Positions 15,570 to 25,216 of a DNA stretch of 64,000 bases are shown piece by piece (position 1 is the stretch's first letter; every line of letters begins with the position of its first letter). The stretch is from Haloechinothrix aidingensis. Lineage in GTDB: Bacteria; Actinomycetota; Actinomycetes; Mycobacteriales; Pseudonocardiaceae. The notes under the pieces were generated by a model that saw nothing but the letters and a program-made list of their open reading frames with translations, was not told the DNA's origin and made no database searches. A program made the translations under genes and the position numbers. The DNA is taken from positions 1 to 64,000 of the forward strand of contig NZ_JACCKD010000006.1 of NCBI RefSeq assembly GCF_013450155.1. Reading direction: 5' to 3'.

Positions 15570-16991
15570 TCAGCGCGCCTCGCCGCCCTGGTCGCCGCCC
15601 TCGTCGTCGCCCCGGTCGCCCTGGTCGTCGTCACCGCCGTCGCCGGGTGCCGGGCCGCCGGTGTCCTCCACCGGACCGCCCGCGTCCTGCTCGGTACGCA
15701 GCAACTCGGCCATGGGGTCCATGTCCGCGTGTTCGCCCTGCCCGAGACGCTCGGCGAACTCCTCGGGATTGTCGAGGTCCTCGGCGGTGGGGATGAGGTC
15801 GGGGTGGGCCCACAGCCCGTCCCGCTTGCTCATCCCGTGACGCAGGCCGACCTGGCTCCACAGCGAGGAGGCCGCGCGGAGCTTGCGCGGCCGCAGCTCC
15901 AGGCCGACAAGCGTGGCGAAGGTCTGCTCGGCGGGGCCGCCGGTGGCGCGCCTGCGGCGCAGCGTCTCGCGCAGCGCCTCGGCACCGGGCAGCCGGTCAC
16001 CGATCGCCTCCGCGACCACGACGTCGACCCAGCCCTCGACAAGGGCCAGTAACGTTTCCAGACGGGTCAGCGCGACCTGCTGTTCTGCCGAGGTTTGCGG
16101 CTCGAACAAGCCGGAGGACATGGCTTCCTCGATACTCGCCGGGTTCGACGGGTCGATCTTGCTGGCCAGCTGTTCGATGGCCGCGGTGTCGACCGTGATG
16201 CCGTGCGCGAACTCCTCGACCGTGTCGAGCAGCCGCTGGCGCAGCCACGGCGCGTGCGCGAACAGGCGCTGGTGCGCGGCCTCGCGCGCGGCGAGGAAGA
16301 CCAGTACTTCGCTGCTCGGTCGCTCGAGCCCCTCGGTGAACTTCTCGATGTTCGCGGGCAGCAGGGCGGACGTGGCGTCCGGACCGAGCGGCACGCCGAC
16401 CTCTGTCGAGGTCAGAACGTCCGCGCCGAGCTGGGCGAGCGCGTTACCGAGCTGCGAGCCGAAGGCCATCCCGCCCATCTGGTCGACCATCGACAGCAGC
16501 GGCCCCGCCGCCTGCTTCGCCTCCTCCGGTAGCGCGCCCGTCCACGCGCTGGCGATCTGCTTGGCGACGGGGTCGCACAGCCGTTGCCAGGTCGGCAGCG
16601 TCTTCTCCACCCAGTCCTTGGCCGACCAGGCCTCGGTGCTCGTCGCCCCCGCGGGCAGCGTGGTGGCCGCGTCGAGCCACAGCTCGGCGAGATGCGCGGA
16701 GTCACGGACGGCCTTGGCGGAGTCCGCGGACACCGATGTGCTGGTGAACCCCACCTGCTTGCCACCTTCGCCTGCCAGGCGCTGCATGGCGATCTGTTTG
16801 GCCAGGTCGTAGTTGACCGGCCCACTCGACTGCCCCGCCTGGCTGAGCATCTGCCCGAGCTGGCTGAGCATCTGCCCGAGTTGGCTGAACGGATCGGAAC
16901 CTTGCGACTGCTGCCCGGACTGGTCGGACGGATCGTTCTCGCCGTATCGATCAGGGTCCGGCATGCCGAAACCGAACGGGGGGTTGCTCAT
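15570..16991 (-). CDS. DUF2342 zinc-dependent metalloprotease-like protein
   Basis: A 473-residue actinobacterial protein of the DUF2342 family (annotated in places as coenzyme F420 biosynthesis-associated). The body contains REAAHQRLFAHAPWL, where EAAH...R replaces a HEXXH-like motif, and LVEGWVDVVVAEAIGDRLPGAEALRE, the usual second signature. The first 60 residues are Gln/Ser/Gly-rich with a direct repeat SQLGQMLSQLGQML, and the last 40 are an acidic Gly/Asp tail. The exact activity is unproven. It belongs to the conserved uvrD2-whiB7 neighbourhood of mycobacteria and is divergent from the PDZ protease gene. Confidence 0.8.
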   Translation of the reverse strand: MSNPPFGFGMPDPDRYGENDPSDQSGQQSQGSDPFSQLGQMLSQLGQMLSQAGQSSGPVNYDLAKQIAMQRLAGEGGKQVGFTSTSVSADSAKAVRDSAHLAELWLDAATTLPAGATSTEAWSAKDWVEKTLPTWQRLCDPVAKQIASAWTGALPEEAKQAAGPLLSMVDQMGGMAFGSQLGNALAQLGADVLTSTEVGVPLGPDATSALLPANIEKFTEGLERPSSEVLVFLAAREAAHQRLFAHAPWLRQRLLDTVEEFAHGITVDTAAIEQLASKIDPSNPASIEEAMSSGLFEPQTSAEQQVALTRLETLLALVEGWVDVVVAEAIGDRLPGAEALRETLRRRRATGGPAEQTFATLVGLELRPRKLRAASSLWSQVGLRHGMSKRDGLWAHPDLIPTAEDLDNPEEFAERLGQGEHADMDPMAELLRTEQDAGGPVEDTGGPAPGDGGDDDQGDRGDDEGGDQGGEAR

Positions 16992-17114
16992 ACCTCCACG
17001 GTACGCGGTACGGCGGGACCGGTGTGCCGGACGTCGGCTCTCCGTGCGGACGTCACGTCACCTGTCGGCGAACACATCGACGCGTCCGAAACGGCGCGCC
17101 GTAGGCTGTGCGGT

Positions 17115-18314
17115 GTGAGCGATTCGGAGGAAGGGCACGAGCACACCCGGGCAGCGGGCCGGCAGCAGGGTCACGCGGACGAGACACTGCCTGACCCGTA
17201 CGGCGACCCGTACACGCCCGCGCAGCCGCGCAACCGGCGCACCCTGTCCCGGCGCGGATGGACGTTGCTGCTCAGCGCGCTACTCGCCGCGGCGTTCGCC
17301 GCGGTTGGGTTCACGGTCAGTGTCCCTTATGTCGCCCTCGGCCCCGGCCCGCTGTACGACACCCTCGGGGAGGTCGAGGGGGAGCCGGTGATCTCCTTTC
17401 AGGACGAGGACGGCGAGGACGTGGCCGACGAGCTCGCGTACGAGACGTCCGGCACGCTGAGCCTGACGACCGTGTCGGTAGCAGACGACGTCACCATGTT
17501 CAGCGCGCTCGTGAGGTGGGTCAGCGGCGAGTACGCGCTGGCGCCACGGGAGCAGTACTTCCGGCCGGGGGTTCCGGAGGAGGAGATCAGGGAAGAGAAC
17601 ATCGCGCAGTTCGAGAACTCGCAGAGCGCCGCGGAGTCGGCGGCGCTGGGCCTGCTCGGTTACCCGACCGACGTGTTCGTGCAGGAGGTACTGCCGGACC
17701 AGCCCGCCGACGGGGTCCTGCCCGCGAACGCCGAGCTGATCAGTATCGAGGGTGCGCCGGTGGAGACCGTGCAGGACGTGCACGACGAGCTCGAGGGCTC
17801 CCGGCCGGGACAGACCATCGACGTGACGTTCCGCGAGCACGACGAGGACGGCGACGAGGTCGGCGACGAGCAGTCCGCACCCCTCGAGCTGGGCGAGCGG
17901 GACGACCGTGAGCAGGGTTTCATGGGTGTCACGCTGAGCGAGCGCGCCGATGTGGACTTCACCGTCGACTTCACGCTCGCCGACGTGGGTGGCCCGTCGG
18001 CAGGGGTGATGTTCGCACTCGCGATCGTCGACCGGATGACGGAGGACGAACTGGTCGGCGACAGGCATGTCGCCGGCTCCGGGGAGATCAACGCGACAGG
18101 GGACATCGGCCCGATCGGCGGCATCGGGTTCAAGATCGAGGCTGCCGACGACGCCGGGGTCGACGTCTTCCTGGTTCCCGAGCAGAACTGTGCCGAGGCC
18201 GCGGCAGCAGGCCCCGAGGACATGCTGCTGATCGAGGTCGGCTCGCTCTCCGAGGCCGTCGACGCGCTCGAGGCGCACAGTGCGGGCCGGGACGTGCCGA
18301 CGTGCCGGGAGTGA
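17115..18314 (+). CDS. PDZ-domain Lon-type (S16) membrane serine protease
   Basis: A 399-residue YlbL-like protease. A cytoplasmic acidic N-terminus is followed by one membrane segment (LLLSALLAAAFAAVGFTV, residues about 50-70). A PDZ domain spans roughly residues 175-255 (VLPANAELISIEGAPVETVQDVHDEL). The Lon-like catalytic domain has Ser295 in GGPSAG and Lys340 in GIGFKIEAA, which make the Ser-Lys dyad. The active site faces outside the membrane. GTG at 17115 gives the usual short acidic N-terminus. The protein is rich in Asp and Glu. Confidence 0.92.
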   Translation: MSDSEEGHEHTRAAGRQQGHADETLPDPYGDPYTPAQPRNRRTLSRRGWTLLLSALLAAAFAAVGFTVSVPYVALGPGPLYDTLGEVEGEPVISFQDEDGEDVADELAYETSGTLSLTTVSVADDVTMFSALVRWVSGEYALAPREQYFRPGVPEEEIREENIAQFENSQSAAESAALGLLGYPTDVFVQEVLPDQPADGVLPANAELISIEGAPVETVQDVHDELEGSRPGQTIDVTFREHDEDGDEVGDEQSAPLELGERDDREQGFMGVTLSERADVDFTVDFTLADVGGPSAGVMFALAIVDRMTEDELVGDRHVAGSGEINATGDIGPIGGIGFKIEAADDAGVDVFLVPEQNCAEAAAAGPEDMLLIEVGSLSEAVDALEAHSAGRDVPTCRE

Positions 18315-18360
18315 CGTCCGGGCCCCGCGGCTGAGGGGCGGACTGCCGGGGAAGGGGACG

Positions 18361-19047
18361 TCAGGGCTGCAGCGTCGCCTCGAGGGCCCGGATCAGGTTG
18401 GGCGCAAGGTCAGGGTGTTCGATGACCTCGTCGACGGGGAACTGGCCACCACCGGCCTCGCCGGTCCGCGTGGTATCCGGGCCGTTGTCGGCATCCCGGT
18501 CCCGCGCGCCGCCGCCCGTCTCCGCCTCTCCGGTCGACGCGCGCAGCCGCATGACGCAGGCGCGCGTCCCGTCGCGCGTAACGGCCGCGACGAGACGGGC
18601 CTCCGTCCGGCTGGGGTGGTCGGCTGCCGCGCGGCGCAACCGCTCGTCGTCCTGCCCGCCACCTGCTGAGCCGTCGCTGTCCTCGCCGTTCTCGCTGTCT
18701 CCGGCGCCGGGCAGGTCGCCTTCCGCGTCCGGGGGCAGCACGATGATCTCCTGCGCGAGCGCGCACCCGTGCACGGTCTCCGGCCAGACGATGCCCGCGA
18801 GGGCCTCGGCCAGATCGCTGTCCGGCAGCGCCTCCTGTGCGACCGGGGTCAACGCGGCATGCGTGTCCAGCTGGTCCTCCAGCTCGGGTTGCTTGGCCAG
18901 CAGGCTGGCGGTGTCGACGAGAGCGAACAGCTGCACGGGCTGGTTCCACCCACCGGCTGCGAGGAACTCCTCCACCTCCCGTGCCGCACTGGCCACACTG
19001 GTATCGACGCTCGCATCGGGCGCGTCGGAAGCGTCAGGCTCTGCCAT
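18361..19047 (-). CDS. PPA1309 family protein
   Basis: A 228-residue protein matching the actinobacterial PPA1309 family: AAREVEEFLAAGGWNQPVQLFALVDTASLL at the N-terminus, then LAGIVWPETVHGCALAQEIIVLPP and a C-terminal VIEHPDLAPNLIRALEATL. The linker between (about residues 120-200) is expanded with Gly, Asp and Glu. The function is unknown. It has no signal peptide and no membrane segment. It is divergent from the UPF0182 gene and convergent with the PDZ protease gene, as in related genomes. Confidence 0.85.
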   Translation of the reverse strand: MAEPDASDAPDASVDTSVASAAREVEEFLAAGGWNQPVQLFALVDTASLLAKQPELEDQLDTHAALTPVAQEALPDSDLAEALAGIVWPETVHGCALAQEIIVLPPDAEGDLPGAGDSENGEDSDGSAGGGQDDERLRRAAADHPSRTEARLVAAVTRDGTRACVMRLRASTGEAETGGGARDRDADNGPDTTRTGEAGGGQFPVDEVIEHPDLAPNLIRALEATLQP

Positions 19048-19203
19048 GCCCCCATCCTGCCAGTGCGGTGGTCGGCGCGAGCGCGACCCGGTTGGGGGCG
19101 GCAACGGATAATCCGTACAGTTGAACGATATAGAGGCGCAGCGGCGTAGCAGCGCGCCGGCCCGCTACGATACTCGGACAAAACAGACACAGGAGCGTGT
19201 GCC

Positions 19204-22152
19204 GTGGCCACCAGGCCCCCTGTCAGCATGCCGCAGCTGAGCAAGCGAAGCCGGTTCCTCCTCATCCTCGGCGGTCTCGTCGTGCTGGCCTTGCTCGCCG
19301 GGACGAGACTGATCGACACCTATGTCAACTGGTTGTGGTTCGGTGAGGTCAACGCGCGATCGGTGTTCAGCACGATCCTGTTCACCAGGATCGCGATGTT
19401 CTTCTCCGTCGCGATAGTCGTCGGTGGCATCGTCGGGCTGAGCCTGTATCTGGCGTATCGCAGCCGGCCGGTCTTCGTGCCCGTCGCCGCCGAGGACGAT
19501 CCGATGGCGCGGTACCGCACCACCATCATCGGCAGGGCGAAGCTGTTCGGGATCGGTATCTCCGCGATCATCGGCCTGATCGCCGGGGCGACGGCGCAGG
19601 CGGACTGGTCGATGGTGCGGCTGTTCTTCGGCGGTACCGACTTCGGGAGGACCGACCCCGAGTTCGGCCATGACATCGGGTTCTACGCGTTCAGCCTGCC
19701 GTTCTGGAACTGGCTGGTGAGCCTGGGACTGGTGGTGAGCGCGATCGCGTTCATCGCGGCGGCCGTCGTGCATTACGTGTTCGGTGGCATCCGGTTCGGG
19801 GGTGGCACGGGCAAGCTCGGCTACTTCAGCAACGCGGCGAAGGTCCAGCTCGCGATCACCGCGGGGATCTTCGTGCTGATCAAGGCTGTCGACTACTTCC
19901 TCGACCGCTACGACGTGCTCCTGTCGGACCGCAACGACGTGTTCATGGGGGCGACCTACACGGACCTGCACGCGGTGCTGCCCGCCAAGCTGATCCTGAC
20001 CAGCATCGCGGTGTTCTGCGCGCTCGCCCTGTTCGCCGGGGCCGTGCTGCGCAACCTGCAGTTGCCCGCGATCGCGCTCGTGCTGCTGTTGCTCTCCGGT
20101 GTCGTGGTCGGCGCGGCCTGGCCCGCCCTGCTCGAGCGCTTCTCGGTGCAGCCGAACCAGATCGAGAAGGAAGCCGAGTCCATCGAGCGCAATATGGCGG
20201 CCACAAGGGACGCCTACGACATCAACGATGTCGAGTACATCGACTACCAGGGCACGACGGAGGCCGACGCGGACGAGGTCGCCGAGGAGATCGGCACGGT
20301 GCCCAACATCAGGCTGCTGGACCCGACCGTGCTGCAGCGGACCTACACCCAGCTCGCGGGCCGGGAGAACTTCTACGGCTTCCCCGAGGAGCTCGATATC
20401 GACCGGTACCAGCTCGACGGGGAGCTGCAGGACTACATCGTGGCGCTCAAGGAGATCAACACCGATGGCCTGGCGGAGAACCAGCGCACGTGGATCAACC
20501 GTCACATGGTCTACACGCACGGCAACGGTTTCGTGGCCGCGCCCGCGAACCGGATCGACCGGGCCGTGGGCGGGGAAGGCAGCGACGGTGGCTTCCCCCT
20601 GCTTGGCACGAGCGATACCGAATCGCCGGAGGGCAGCGGTGTCCACGTCGACCAGCCGCGGGTCTACTACGGCGAACTGGTGACCGACTACGCGATCCTG
20701 GGCGAGTCCGGGCCCGGTGAGTACGACACGGCCGACGCGCGCGACTACAACTACCAGGGTGACGGTGGCGTCCCGGTCGACAGCCTGTTCCACCGCTCGG
20801 TCTTCTCGGCGTTCTACGGCGAGCGGAACATCCTGTTCACCGGGGAGATCGGTGAGGGATCGAAGATCATGTACAAGCGGGACCCGGTCGACCGGGTGCG
20901 CGACATCGCGCCGTGGCTGACCGTGGACGGCGATCCCTACCCCGCGGTGATCGACGGGCAGATCAAGTGGATCGTGGACGGCTACACCACCCTGGACAAC
21001 TACCCGTACTCCCAGCAGCAGCCGCTGGGTGAGGTCATCGAGGACCCCATCACCGGGCTGGAACGTCCCGACCAGAACACGATCAACTACATCCGTAACT
21101 CGGTGAAGGCCACCGTGGACGCCTACGACGGCACGGTGAACCTGTACACCAACGACCCGGACGATCCGGTCCTGCAGGCCTGGAAGAACGTCTTCCCCGG
21201 CCTGGTCAACCCGGAGGAAGAGATCTCGAGCGAGCTGCGCGAGCACTTCCGCTACCCCTCGGACATGTTCAAGGTGCAGCGGGAACTGCTGACCCGGTAC
21301 CACGTGGAGAGCCCGCAGCAGTTCTACTCCACGAACATGTTCTGGGACGTGCCGCCGGACCCCACGAACGACGAGGAGGAGGAGCAGCCTCCGTACTACA
21401 TCCTGGCCGACACACCGGGCTTCGAGGAGCCGACCTTCCAGCTCACCAGCCCGTTGACGCCGCTGCGCAGGCAGTACCTGGCCGCGTGGATGTCGGTGTC
21501 GTCCGATCCGGAGACCTACGGGCAGATGAAGGTGCTGCGGCTGCCGCCCACCGACGAGACGAAGCAGACCGAGGGGCCGGTCCAGGTGCAGAACCGGTTC
21601 GACAGTGACCCGCGGGTCGCCCAGGACCGCACGCTGTTCCAGAACCCGAACATCAACGTCCTCTACGGCAACCAGCTGACCCTGCCCCTGGCCGGCGGTT
21701 TCCTCTACGTCGAGCCCCTCTACATCGAGCAGACAGGGGAGAACGCGTTCCCGCAGCTGGCACGCGTGCTGGTCGCCTTCGGTGACCGGGTGGGCTTCAA
21801 GCCGACGCTCGAGGGAGCGATGGAGCAGGTGTTCGGTGAGGGCCTCGGCGATGTGGTGACCAGCCCGGAGGAAGGGCCCAGCGACGTCGAGGTGCAGGAG
21901 GGCGAGTCCGGGGAGGAACCGGCCGAGGAGCCGGAGGAGCCCGAGGAAGAGGAACAGGCCGCGGCCACACCGGAGATGCAGCAGGCCGCGGCGGACATGC
22001 AAGCCGCGTGGCAGCGGTACCAGGAGGCCCAGCGCAACGACGACTACGCCGCGCAGGGCGAGGCGCTGGCCGAACTGGACGAGGCAGCGCAGCGCTACGA
22101 GCAGGCGCGGAGCGACGCCGGTGCCGAGGGTGCCGGCCAGCCGGGCGGCTGA
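19204..22152 (+). CDS. UPF0182 family integral membrane protein
   Basis: A 982-residue protein with about seven membrane segments in the first 300 residues (for example FLLILGGLVVLALLAG and AFIAAAVVHYVFGG) and a large soluble extracytoplasmic region with the family sequences YIDYQGTTEA, NFYGFPEELDIDRY and TPGFEEPTFQLTSPLTPL. The last 90 residues are a Glu/Pro/Ala-rich acidic tail. The family is widespread and its function is unknown. GTG at 19204 follows GGAGCGTGTGCC. The gene is last in the conserved whiB7 neighbourhood and is followed by a perfect 20-bp hairpin. Confidence 0.95.
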   Translation: MATRPPVSMPQLSKRSRFLLILGGLVVLALLAGTRLIDTYVNWLWFGEVNARSVFSTILFTRIAMFFSVAIVVGGIVGLSLYLAYRSRPVFVPVAAEDDPMARYRTTIIGRAKLFGIGISAIIGLIAGATAQADWSMVRLFFGGTDFGRTDPEFGHDIGFYAFSLPFWNWLVSLGLVVSAIAFIAAAVVHYVFGGIRFGGGTGKLGYFSNAAKVQLAITAGIFVLIKAVDYFLDRYDVLLSDRNDVFMGATYTDLHAVLPAKLILTSIAVFCALALFAGAVLRNLQLPAIALVLLLLSGVVVGAAWPALLERFSVQPNQIEKEAESIERNMAATRDAYDINDVEYIDYQGTTEADADEVAEEIGTVPNIRLLDPTVLQRTYTQLAGRENFYGFPEELDIDRYQLDGELQDYIVALKEINTDGLAENQRTWINRHMVYTHGNGFVAAPANRIDRAVGGEGSDGGFPLLGTSDTESPEGSGVHVDQPRVYYGELVTDYAILGESGPGEYDTADARDYNYQGDGGVPVDSLFHRSVFSAFYGERNILFTGEIGEGSKIMYKRDPVDRVRDIAPWLTVDGDPYPAVIDGQIKWIVDGYTTLDNYPYSQQQPLGEVIEDPITGLERPDQNTINYIRNSVKATVDAYDGTVNLYTNDPDDPVLQAWKNVFPGLVNPEEEISSELREHFRYPSDMFKVQRELLTRYHVESPQQFYSTNMFWDVPPDPTNDEEEEQPPYYILADTPGFEEPTFQLTSPLTPLRRQYLAAWMSVSSDPETYGQMKVLRLPPTDETKQTEGPVQVQNRFDSDPRVAQDRTLFQNPNINVLYGNQLTLPLAGGFLYVEPLYIEQTGENAFPQLARVLVAFGDRVGFKPTLEGAMEQVFGEGLGDVVTSPEEGPSDVEVQEGESGEEPAEEPEEPEEEEQAAATPEMQQAAADMQAAWQRYQEAQRNDDYAAQGEALAELDEAAQRYEQARSDAGAEGAGQPGG

Positions 22153-22181
22153 GGACGCTCGTCTCCCGAGCTCTGGCCTGA

Positions 22182-22221
22182 GACAATCGTGGTGGCCGCA
22201 TGTGCGGCCACCACGATTGTC
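22182..22221. terminator. Perfect long hairpin after the UPF0182 gene
   Basis: A 19-bp inverted repeat with a two-base loop (arms 22182-22200 and 22203-22221; the left arm contains CAATCGTGGTGGCCGCA). It begins 29 bases after the UPF0182 stop and has no T-run. It most likely ends UPF0182 transcription before the tRNA gene. Confidence 0.75.
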
Positions 22222-22285
22222 GTTCGGGGACCCCCCGTGTGGGGGCGCCGGGGCGCCGGTGTATAGTGAAGATACAACAAAACGA

Positions 22286-22362
22286 CGCGGGGTGGAGCAG
22301 TTCGGTAGCTCGCTGGGCTCATAACCCAGAGGTCGCAGGTTCGAATCCTGTCCCCGCTACCA
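22286..22362 (+). tRNA. Initiator tRNA-fMet (anticodon CAT)
   Basis: A full 77-base cloverleaf with encoded CCA. The anticodon stem is CTGGG-CTCATAA-CCCAG, with the three consecutive G-C pairs that mark initiator tRNA. The T loop is TTCGAAT. The acceptor end lacks a Watson-Crick first pair (C1 opposite U72), as expected for initiator tRNA. A TATAGT -10-like sequence lies about 23 bases upstream (22262-22267). Confidence 0.97.
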
Positions 22363-22366
22363 CCAC

Positions 22367-22404
22367 ATCGGGCCCCTATCCGGTTTGCCGGGTAGGGGCC
22401 CGAT
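22367..22404. terminator. tRNA-fMet terminator hairpin
   Basis: ATCGGGCCCCTA (22367-22378) pairs perfectly with TAGGGGCCCGAT (22393-22404) around a 14-base loop, beginning four bases after the tRNA CCA end. No T-run. Confidence 0.75.
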
Positions 22405-22563
22405 GCATGTCGCATGCCCGCTGTGCCCGCCGGCTCCCGGGCCGGGCGGCGAGCGGCAGGTCGAGCCCACGTGCGGGCCGGTACGTCCTGCCGCCCGGGT
22501 CCTACGTGGCCGCGCGACAGTCCCACCCGAACAGGTAACGGTCCGCTGCGCACCGGTTTCTAT

Positions 22564-22585
22564 TGTGGACCTGATCAGGGCCACA
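22564..22585. promoter_or_regulatory. 22-bp palindrome upstream of the PadR gene, probable operator
   Basis: TGTGGACCTGA followed immediately by TCAGGGCCACA: an inverted repeat with ten of eleven matching positions centred on TGATCA. It lies 38-59 bases before the PadR-family start, a usual place for an autoregulatory operator. Confidence 0.55.
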
Positions 22586-22622
22586 GTGGACACGAGGCCG
22601 TATACGTGGCACTGTAGACATC

Positions 22623-23132
22623 ATGGCCGATATCAATGCCACATCAGCAGCTCTGCTTGGCTTGCTTCACGACGGTCCCGCGACGGGCGGGCAACTGGTG
22701 GCGAGTGCTGAGGCAGCGTTCGGGACGTTCTTCAGCGTGACGCGTAGCCAGGTCTACCGGGAGCTCCCGGTGCTCGCCGACGCCGGGCTGGTACGCCTCG
22801 GCAAGCGCGGGGCGCGTTCGAGCCAGCAGTACGTGCTCACCGCAGCCGGGAAGAAGGCCTTCAGGCAGTGGGTCAACGCGGAGTCGGGTCCCGACCACAT
22901 CCGCAGTACCTTGATCCTGCGCCTGGTCAACTCCGGGACGGTGACGGACAAGCAACGCGCGGAGCTCATCGAGACCGCTCGTGCGCGCTACAAGGAGGAC
23001 GCGGCGACGGCGAAGGCGAACGCGCGGGAAGCCGCGGAGGCCGGTGATCCCATCGCCCAGGCGATCGCCGACTTCGGGCACGCGTACGCGCGAGCCGCGC
23101 TGAAGCTGGTCGACGCCGTCGAGAACGCGTGA
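22623..23132 (+). CDS. PadR family transcriptional regulator
   Basis: A 169-residue DNA-binding protein. The N-terminal winged helix ([40 protein letters not shown], then [17 protein letters not shown]) is the PadR pattern; the C-terminal half is a helical dimerisation region rich in Ala, Glu and Arg. No adjacent target operon is obvious, so the regulator may act on itself (palindrome at 22564) or elsewhere. The ATG at 22623 is the family-typical start; there is little room for a Shine-Dalgarno sequence, so the mRNA may be nearly leaderless. Confidence 0.88.
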   Translation: MADINATSAALLGLLHDGPATGGQLVASAEAAFGTFFSVTRSQVYRELPVLADAGLVRLGKRGARSSQQYVLTAAGKKAFRQWVNAESGPDHIRSTLILRLVNSGTVTDKQRAELIETARARYKEDAATAKANAREAAEAGDPIAQAIADFGHAYARAALKLVDAVENA

Positions 23133-23147
23133 CGGGCACCTGAGACA

Positions 23148-23174
23148 GGCGTGGCACGACCTGCGTGCCACGCC
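23148..23174. terminator. Hairpin terminator after the PadR gene
   Basis: GGCGTGGCACG (23148-23158) pairs perfectly with CGTGCCACGCC (23164-23174) across a five-base loop, 15 bases after the PadR stop and before prfB. Confidence 0.7.
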
Positions 23175-23232
23175 CGGGTGCTACGTGCCCCTTGCCGGTC
23201 GCCCGCACGGGTGGCGCGTAACCTGGGGAGTT

Positions 23233-24354
23233 GTGAGCGTGGATGCCGAAACACAGCTGAAGGATCTTTCCAGCACGCTGAGCCAGGTCGAGGCGGTGAT
23301 GGACCTGGAAGCGTTGCGTGCTGAGGTGGCCTCGCTGGAGGAGCAGGCCGCCGATCCGGGCCTGTGGGACGATCCCGACACGGCTCAGCAGATCACGAGC
23401 AGGCTCTCGTACCGCCAGGCGGACCTGCGCAAGGTCACCGAGTTGCGGCAGCGCCTCGACGACCTGGGCGTGCTCTACCAGCTGGCCGCGGAGGCCGACT
23501 CCGCGGAGGAGGCGCGGCAGACCCGCGAGGAGGCCGACGCCGAGCGCGCGCGGCTGGCAGAGGAGATCGACGCGCTCGAGGTGCGCACCCTGCTCTCCGG
23601 CGAGTACGACGAGCGCAACGCCGTGGTCAACATCCGTGCGGAGGCAGGCGGGGTCGACGCGGCCGACTGGGCGGAGATGCTGATGCGCATGTACTTGCGG
23701 TGGGCCGAGCGGCACGACTACCCGACGGAGGTCTACGACATCTCCTACGCGGAGGAAGCGGGGATCAAGTCGGCGACCTTCAAGGTGAACGCCCCGTACG
23801 CCTACGGCACGCTGTCGGTGGAGCAGGGCACGCACCGGCTGGTGCGGATCTCGCCGTTCGACAACCAGAGCAGGCGGCAGACCTCGTTCGCGCACGTCGA
23901 GGTGCTTCCCGAGGTGGCGGAGGTCGACCACATCGACGTCCCGGACAAGGACATCAGGGTCGACGTGTACCGCTCGTCGGGGCCAGGGGGCCAGAGCGTG
24001 AACACCACCGACTCCGCGGTGCGTATCACCCACCTGCCGACCGGGGTGGTGGTCTCCTGCCAGAACGAGAAGTCCCAGCTGCAGAACAAGGCCGCCGCGC
24101 TGCGGGTCCTGCAGGCCAAGCTGTTGCAGCGTAAGAAGCAGGAAGAGCAGGCCGAGCTCGACGCGCTCAAGGACAGCGGCTCGAGCTGGGGCAACCAGAT
24201 GCGGTCGTACGTGCTGCACCCGTACCAGATGGTCAAGGACCTGCGTACCGACTACGAGGTCGGCAACCCCACTCCCGTGCTGGAGGGTGAGCTCGACGGC
24301 TTCCTCGACGCGGGTATCCGGTGGCGCAAGCAGCAGGAGCAGGAGCAGGACTGA
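23233..24354 (+). CDS. prfB: Peptide chain release factor 2
   Basis: RF2 recognises UGA and UAA stop codons and releases the nascent chain. The 373-residue protein has the coiled N-terminal domain, the recognition domain, and the peptidyl-hydrolysis motif GPGGQSVN near residue 250. The reading frame is continuous: there is no in-frame UGA and programmed frameshift site near the N-terminus, as is usual in actinobacteria. GTG at 23233 follows GGGAG and gives the expected N-terminus. Confidence 0.96.
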   Translation: MSVDAETQLKDLSSTLSQVEAVMDLEALRAEVASLEEQAADPGLWDDPDTAQQITSRLSYRQADLRKVTELRQRLDDLGVLYQLAAEADSAEEARQTREEADAERARLAEEIDALEVRTLLSGEYDERNAVVNIRAEAGGVDAADWAEMLMRMYLRWAERHDYPTEVYDISYAEEAGIKSATFKVNAPYAYGTLSVEQGTHRLVRISPFDNQSRRQTSFAHVEVLPEVAEVDHIDVPDKDIRVDVYRSSGPGGQSVNTTDSAVRITHLPTGVVVSCQNEKSQLQNKAAALRVLQAKLLQRKKQEEQAELDALKDSGSSWGNQMRSYVLHPYQMVKDLRTDYEVGNPTPVLEGELDGFLDAGIRWRKQQEQEQD

Positions 24355-24452
24355 CCGGCTGGTAACCGGCTACGGGGCGGCGCGAGGACTTGCACCCGAC
24401 ACGGGCCGGTGCTATGGGGACTTAACACGGTCGGCGGGTAGGATCGCACACC

Positions 24453-25142
24453 GTGATCCGGATCGAAGATGTCACCAAGGTGTACAAGACCTCGACGCGA
24501 CCCGCGTTGAACAACGTGTCGTTCGAGGTGGACAAGGGCGAGTTCGTGTTCGTCATCGGCCCGTCCGGATCGGGAAAGTCGACGTTCCTGCGCCTGTTGC
24601 TGCGGGAGGAGACTCCCACCAAGGGCAAGATCTATATCTCGAACGTCGATGTGGCGAAGATGCCCCGCCGCAAGGTCCCGCGGCTACGGCAGACCATCGG
24701 ATGCGTTTTCCAGGACTTCCGGCTGCTGAGTAACAAGACCGTGTTCGAGAACGTCGCCTTCGCGCTCGAGGTGATCGGCAAGCCGGCACACACCATCCGC
24801 AAGGTGGTACCGGAGGTGCTCGAGCTCGTCGGCCTCGACGGCAAGTCCGATCGCATGCCCAACGAGCTCTCCGGCGGTGAGCAGCAGCGCGTCGCCATCG
24901 CACGGGCCTTCGTCAACCGGCCGTTGATGCTGCTCGCCGATGAGCCGACGGGAAATCTCGACCCCGACACGAGCCAGGACATCATGCTGCTGCTCGAGCG
25001 CATCAACCGGACGGGTACGACCGTGCTGATGGCCACGCACGACCACTCGATCGTCGACTCGATGCGCAGGAGGGTGGTCGAGCTCGAGTTCGGCAAGGTG
25101 ATCCGGGACGACGCGCGAGGAGTGTACGGCGTCGGTAACTGA
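24453..25142 (+). CDS. ftsE: Cell division ATP-binding protein FtsE
   Basis: The ATPase of the FtsEX complex, which couples septal peptidoglycan hydrolysis to cell division. Walker [10 protein letters not shown] is near residue 36, the Q-loop is in VFQDFRLL, the signature is [14 protein letters not shown] and Walker [12 protein letters not shown], and the switch His is in ATHDH. Length 229 residues is normal. GTG start. ftsX follows after 74 bases, and smpB after that, the usual actinobacterial order. Confidence 0.96.
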   Translation: MIRIEDVTKVYKTSTRPALNNVSFEVDKGEFVFVIGPSGSGKSTFLRLLLREETPTKGKIYISNVDVAKMPRRKVPRLRQTIGCVFQDFRLLSNKTVFENVAFALEVIGKPAHTIRKVVPEVLELVGLDGKSDRMPNELSGGEQQRVAIARAFVNRPLMLLADEPTGNLDPDTSQDIMLLLERINRTGTTVLMATHDHSIVDSMRRRVVELEFGKVIRDDARGVYGVGN

Positions 25143-25216
25143 CAAGGAGCCTGTCCCGGTCCCCGCCCCCGCAGACCAACCGATCCCCGCCCCCGACTGA
25201 AGGACTGTGTCGCCCG

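Noticed and set aside
19165-22002. Long minus-strand frame antisense to the UPF0182 gene (945 codons)
   Set aside because: No start signal, biased composition, and full overlap with a well-supported gene on the other strand.
23233-23400. Programmed frameshift in prfB
   Set aside because: The frame is open from the start with no in-frame TGA, so no frameshift is needed.
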